In this document: positions 5,657-5,980 of the stretch, one piece after another
Layout of the letters: each line of letters begins with the position of its first letter
How positions within the stretch are numbered: the stretch's first letter is position 1
Source of the DNA: Legionellales bacterium
GTDB lineage: Bacteria > Pseudomonadota > Gammaproteobacteria > WLWR01
Reading direction: 5' to 3'
Length of the DNA stretch: 5,980 bases
Assembly (NCBI GenBank): GCA_012103495.1
Contig: WLWR01000113.1
Location: forward strand, 1-5,980
Notes under the pieces: model-generated
What the model was told of the DNA's origin: nothing
The model's database searches: none
What the model saw: only the letters and a program-made list of their open reading frames with translations
Translations under genes and position numbers: made by a program

Positions 5657-5980
5657 ATGCAACCATTACTTAAACAAGATTTATGGAGCTTAGAAGACTA
5701 TGCCAAACGTCGGCCACAATTTCGTCAGCAAGTGATGCAACACAAACAACCACGGCGTATTGCCATCGGCCCTCATGCAATGCTCTATTTTGAAGATCGG
5801 TTAACCATCCAATATCAAATCCAAGAAATTTTGCGTGCAGAGAAAATTTTTGAACCTGTAGAAATTGAAACTGAACTAGCCACCTACAATCCATTAATTC
5901 CAGGCGACCAATCATTGAGTGCGACTTTCATGCTTGAATATAAAGATCCGCAAATACGACAAACCATGCTTGCACAATTG
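5657..5980 (+). CDS. DUF3501 family protein (3' end outside window)
   Basis: The first 108 residues are present, and the frame stays open to the right edge. Family features seen include D9-L-W-S-L-E-D-Y, R22-type helix Q21-F-R-Q-Q-V then H29-K, G38-P-H, F45-E-D-R-L-T, Y53-Q-I-Q-E-I-L-R-A-E, and E73-L-A-T-Y-N-P-L-I-P. The family has no established biochemical function and usually runs to about 190-200 residues, so roughly half is visible. It is the third gene of the rubrerythrin cluster, 18 bases after the Fe-S gene, almost certainly co-transcribed. No signal peptide, membrane segment or cysteine motif is visible in this part; it is probably cytosolic. Confidence 0.9.
   Translation, partial: MQPLLKQDLWSLEDYAKRRPQFRQQVMQHKQPRRIAIGPHAMLYFEDRLTIQYQIQEILRAEKIFEPVEIETELATYNPLIPGDQSLSATFMLEYKDPQIRQTMLAQL

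Overview
The window looks like chromosome of a gammaproteobacterium with an intracellular or protist-associated lifestyle, possibly Legionellales-like. This is inference. It rests on a rubrerythrin/Fe-S/DUF3501 cluster and a cytochrome b561 of proteobacterial type, lying next to two genes of eukaryotic character (an ankyrin-repeat protein and a mitochondrial-carrier-family protein). No rRNA, tRNA, CRISPR array, transposase or integrase was seen.

Left part (1-2328), visibly AT-rich: two divergently transcribed genes share a ~200-base intergenic region. On the minus strand, running off the left edge, is a protein that joins an N-terminal B3/4 domain (the PheRS beta-subunit editing-domain fold) to C-terminal ankyrin repeats. 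It has a textbook promoter (TTGACA-16 bp-TATAAT on the minus strand) and a 10-bp inverted repeat in its leader. On the plus strand, starting at a GTG, is a 275-residue member of the mitochondrial carrier (SLC25) family. That fold is essentially eukaryotic; the well-known bacterial precedent is the secreted Legionella effector LncP. This pair is the most unusual content of the window and may be a host-interaction module.

Right part (2527-5980), less AT-rich and housekeeping-like, all on the plus strand: a diheme cytochrome b561 overlaps by 4 bases a Sfp-type 4'-phosphopantetheinyl transferase. After a 76-base gap comes a tight cluster of three: a rubredoxin-less rubrerythrin, an Fe-S/cysteine-rich-domain protein of the GlpC/heterodisulfide-reductase type (8-base overlap), and a DUF3501 protein cut by the right edge. 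These three recur together in proteobacteria and probably form a redox or peroxide-defence unit whose exact reaction is unknown.

The two gaps longer than about 190 bases (1303-1500 and 2329-2526) hold promoter-like sequences, inverted repeats and ribosome binding sites, with no sign of extra genes.
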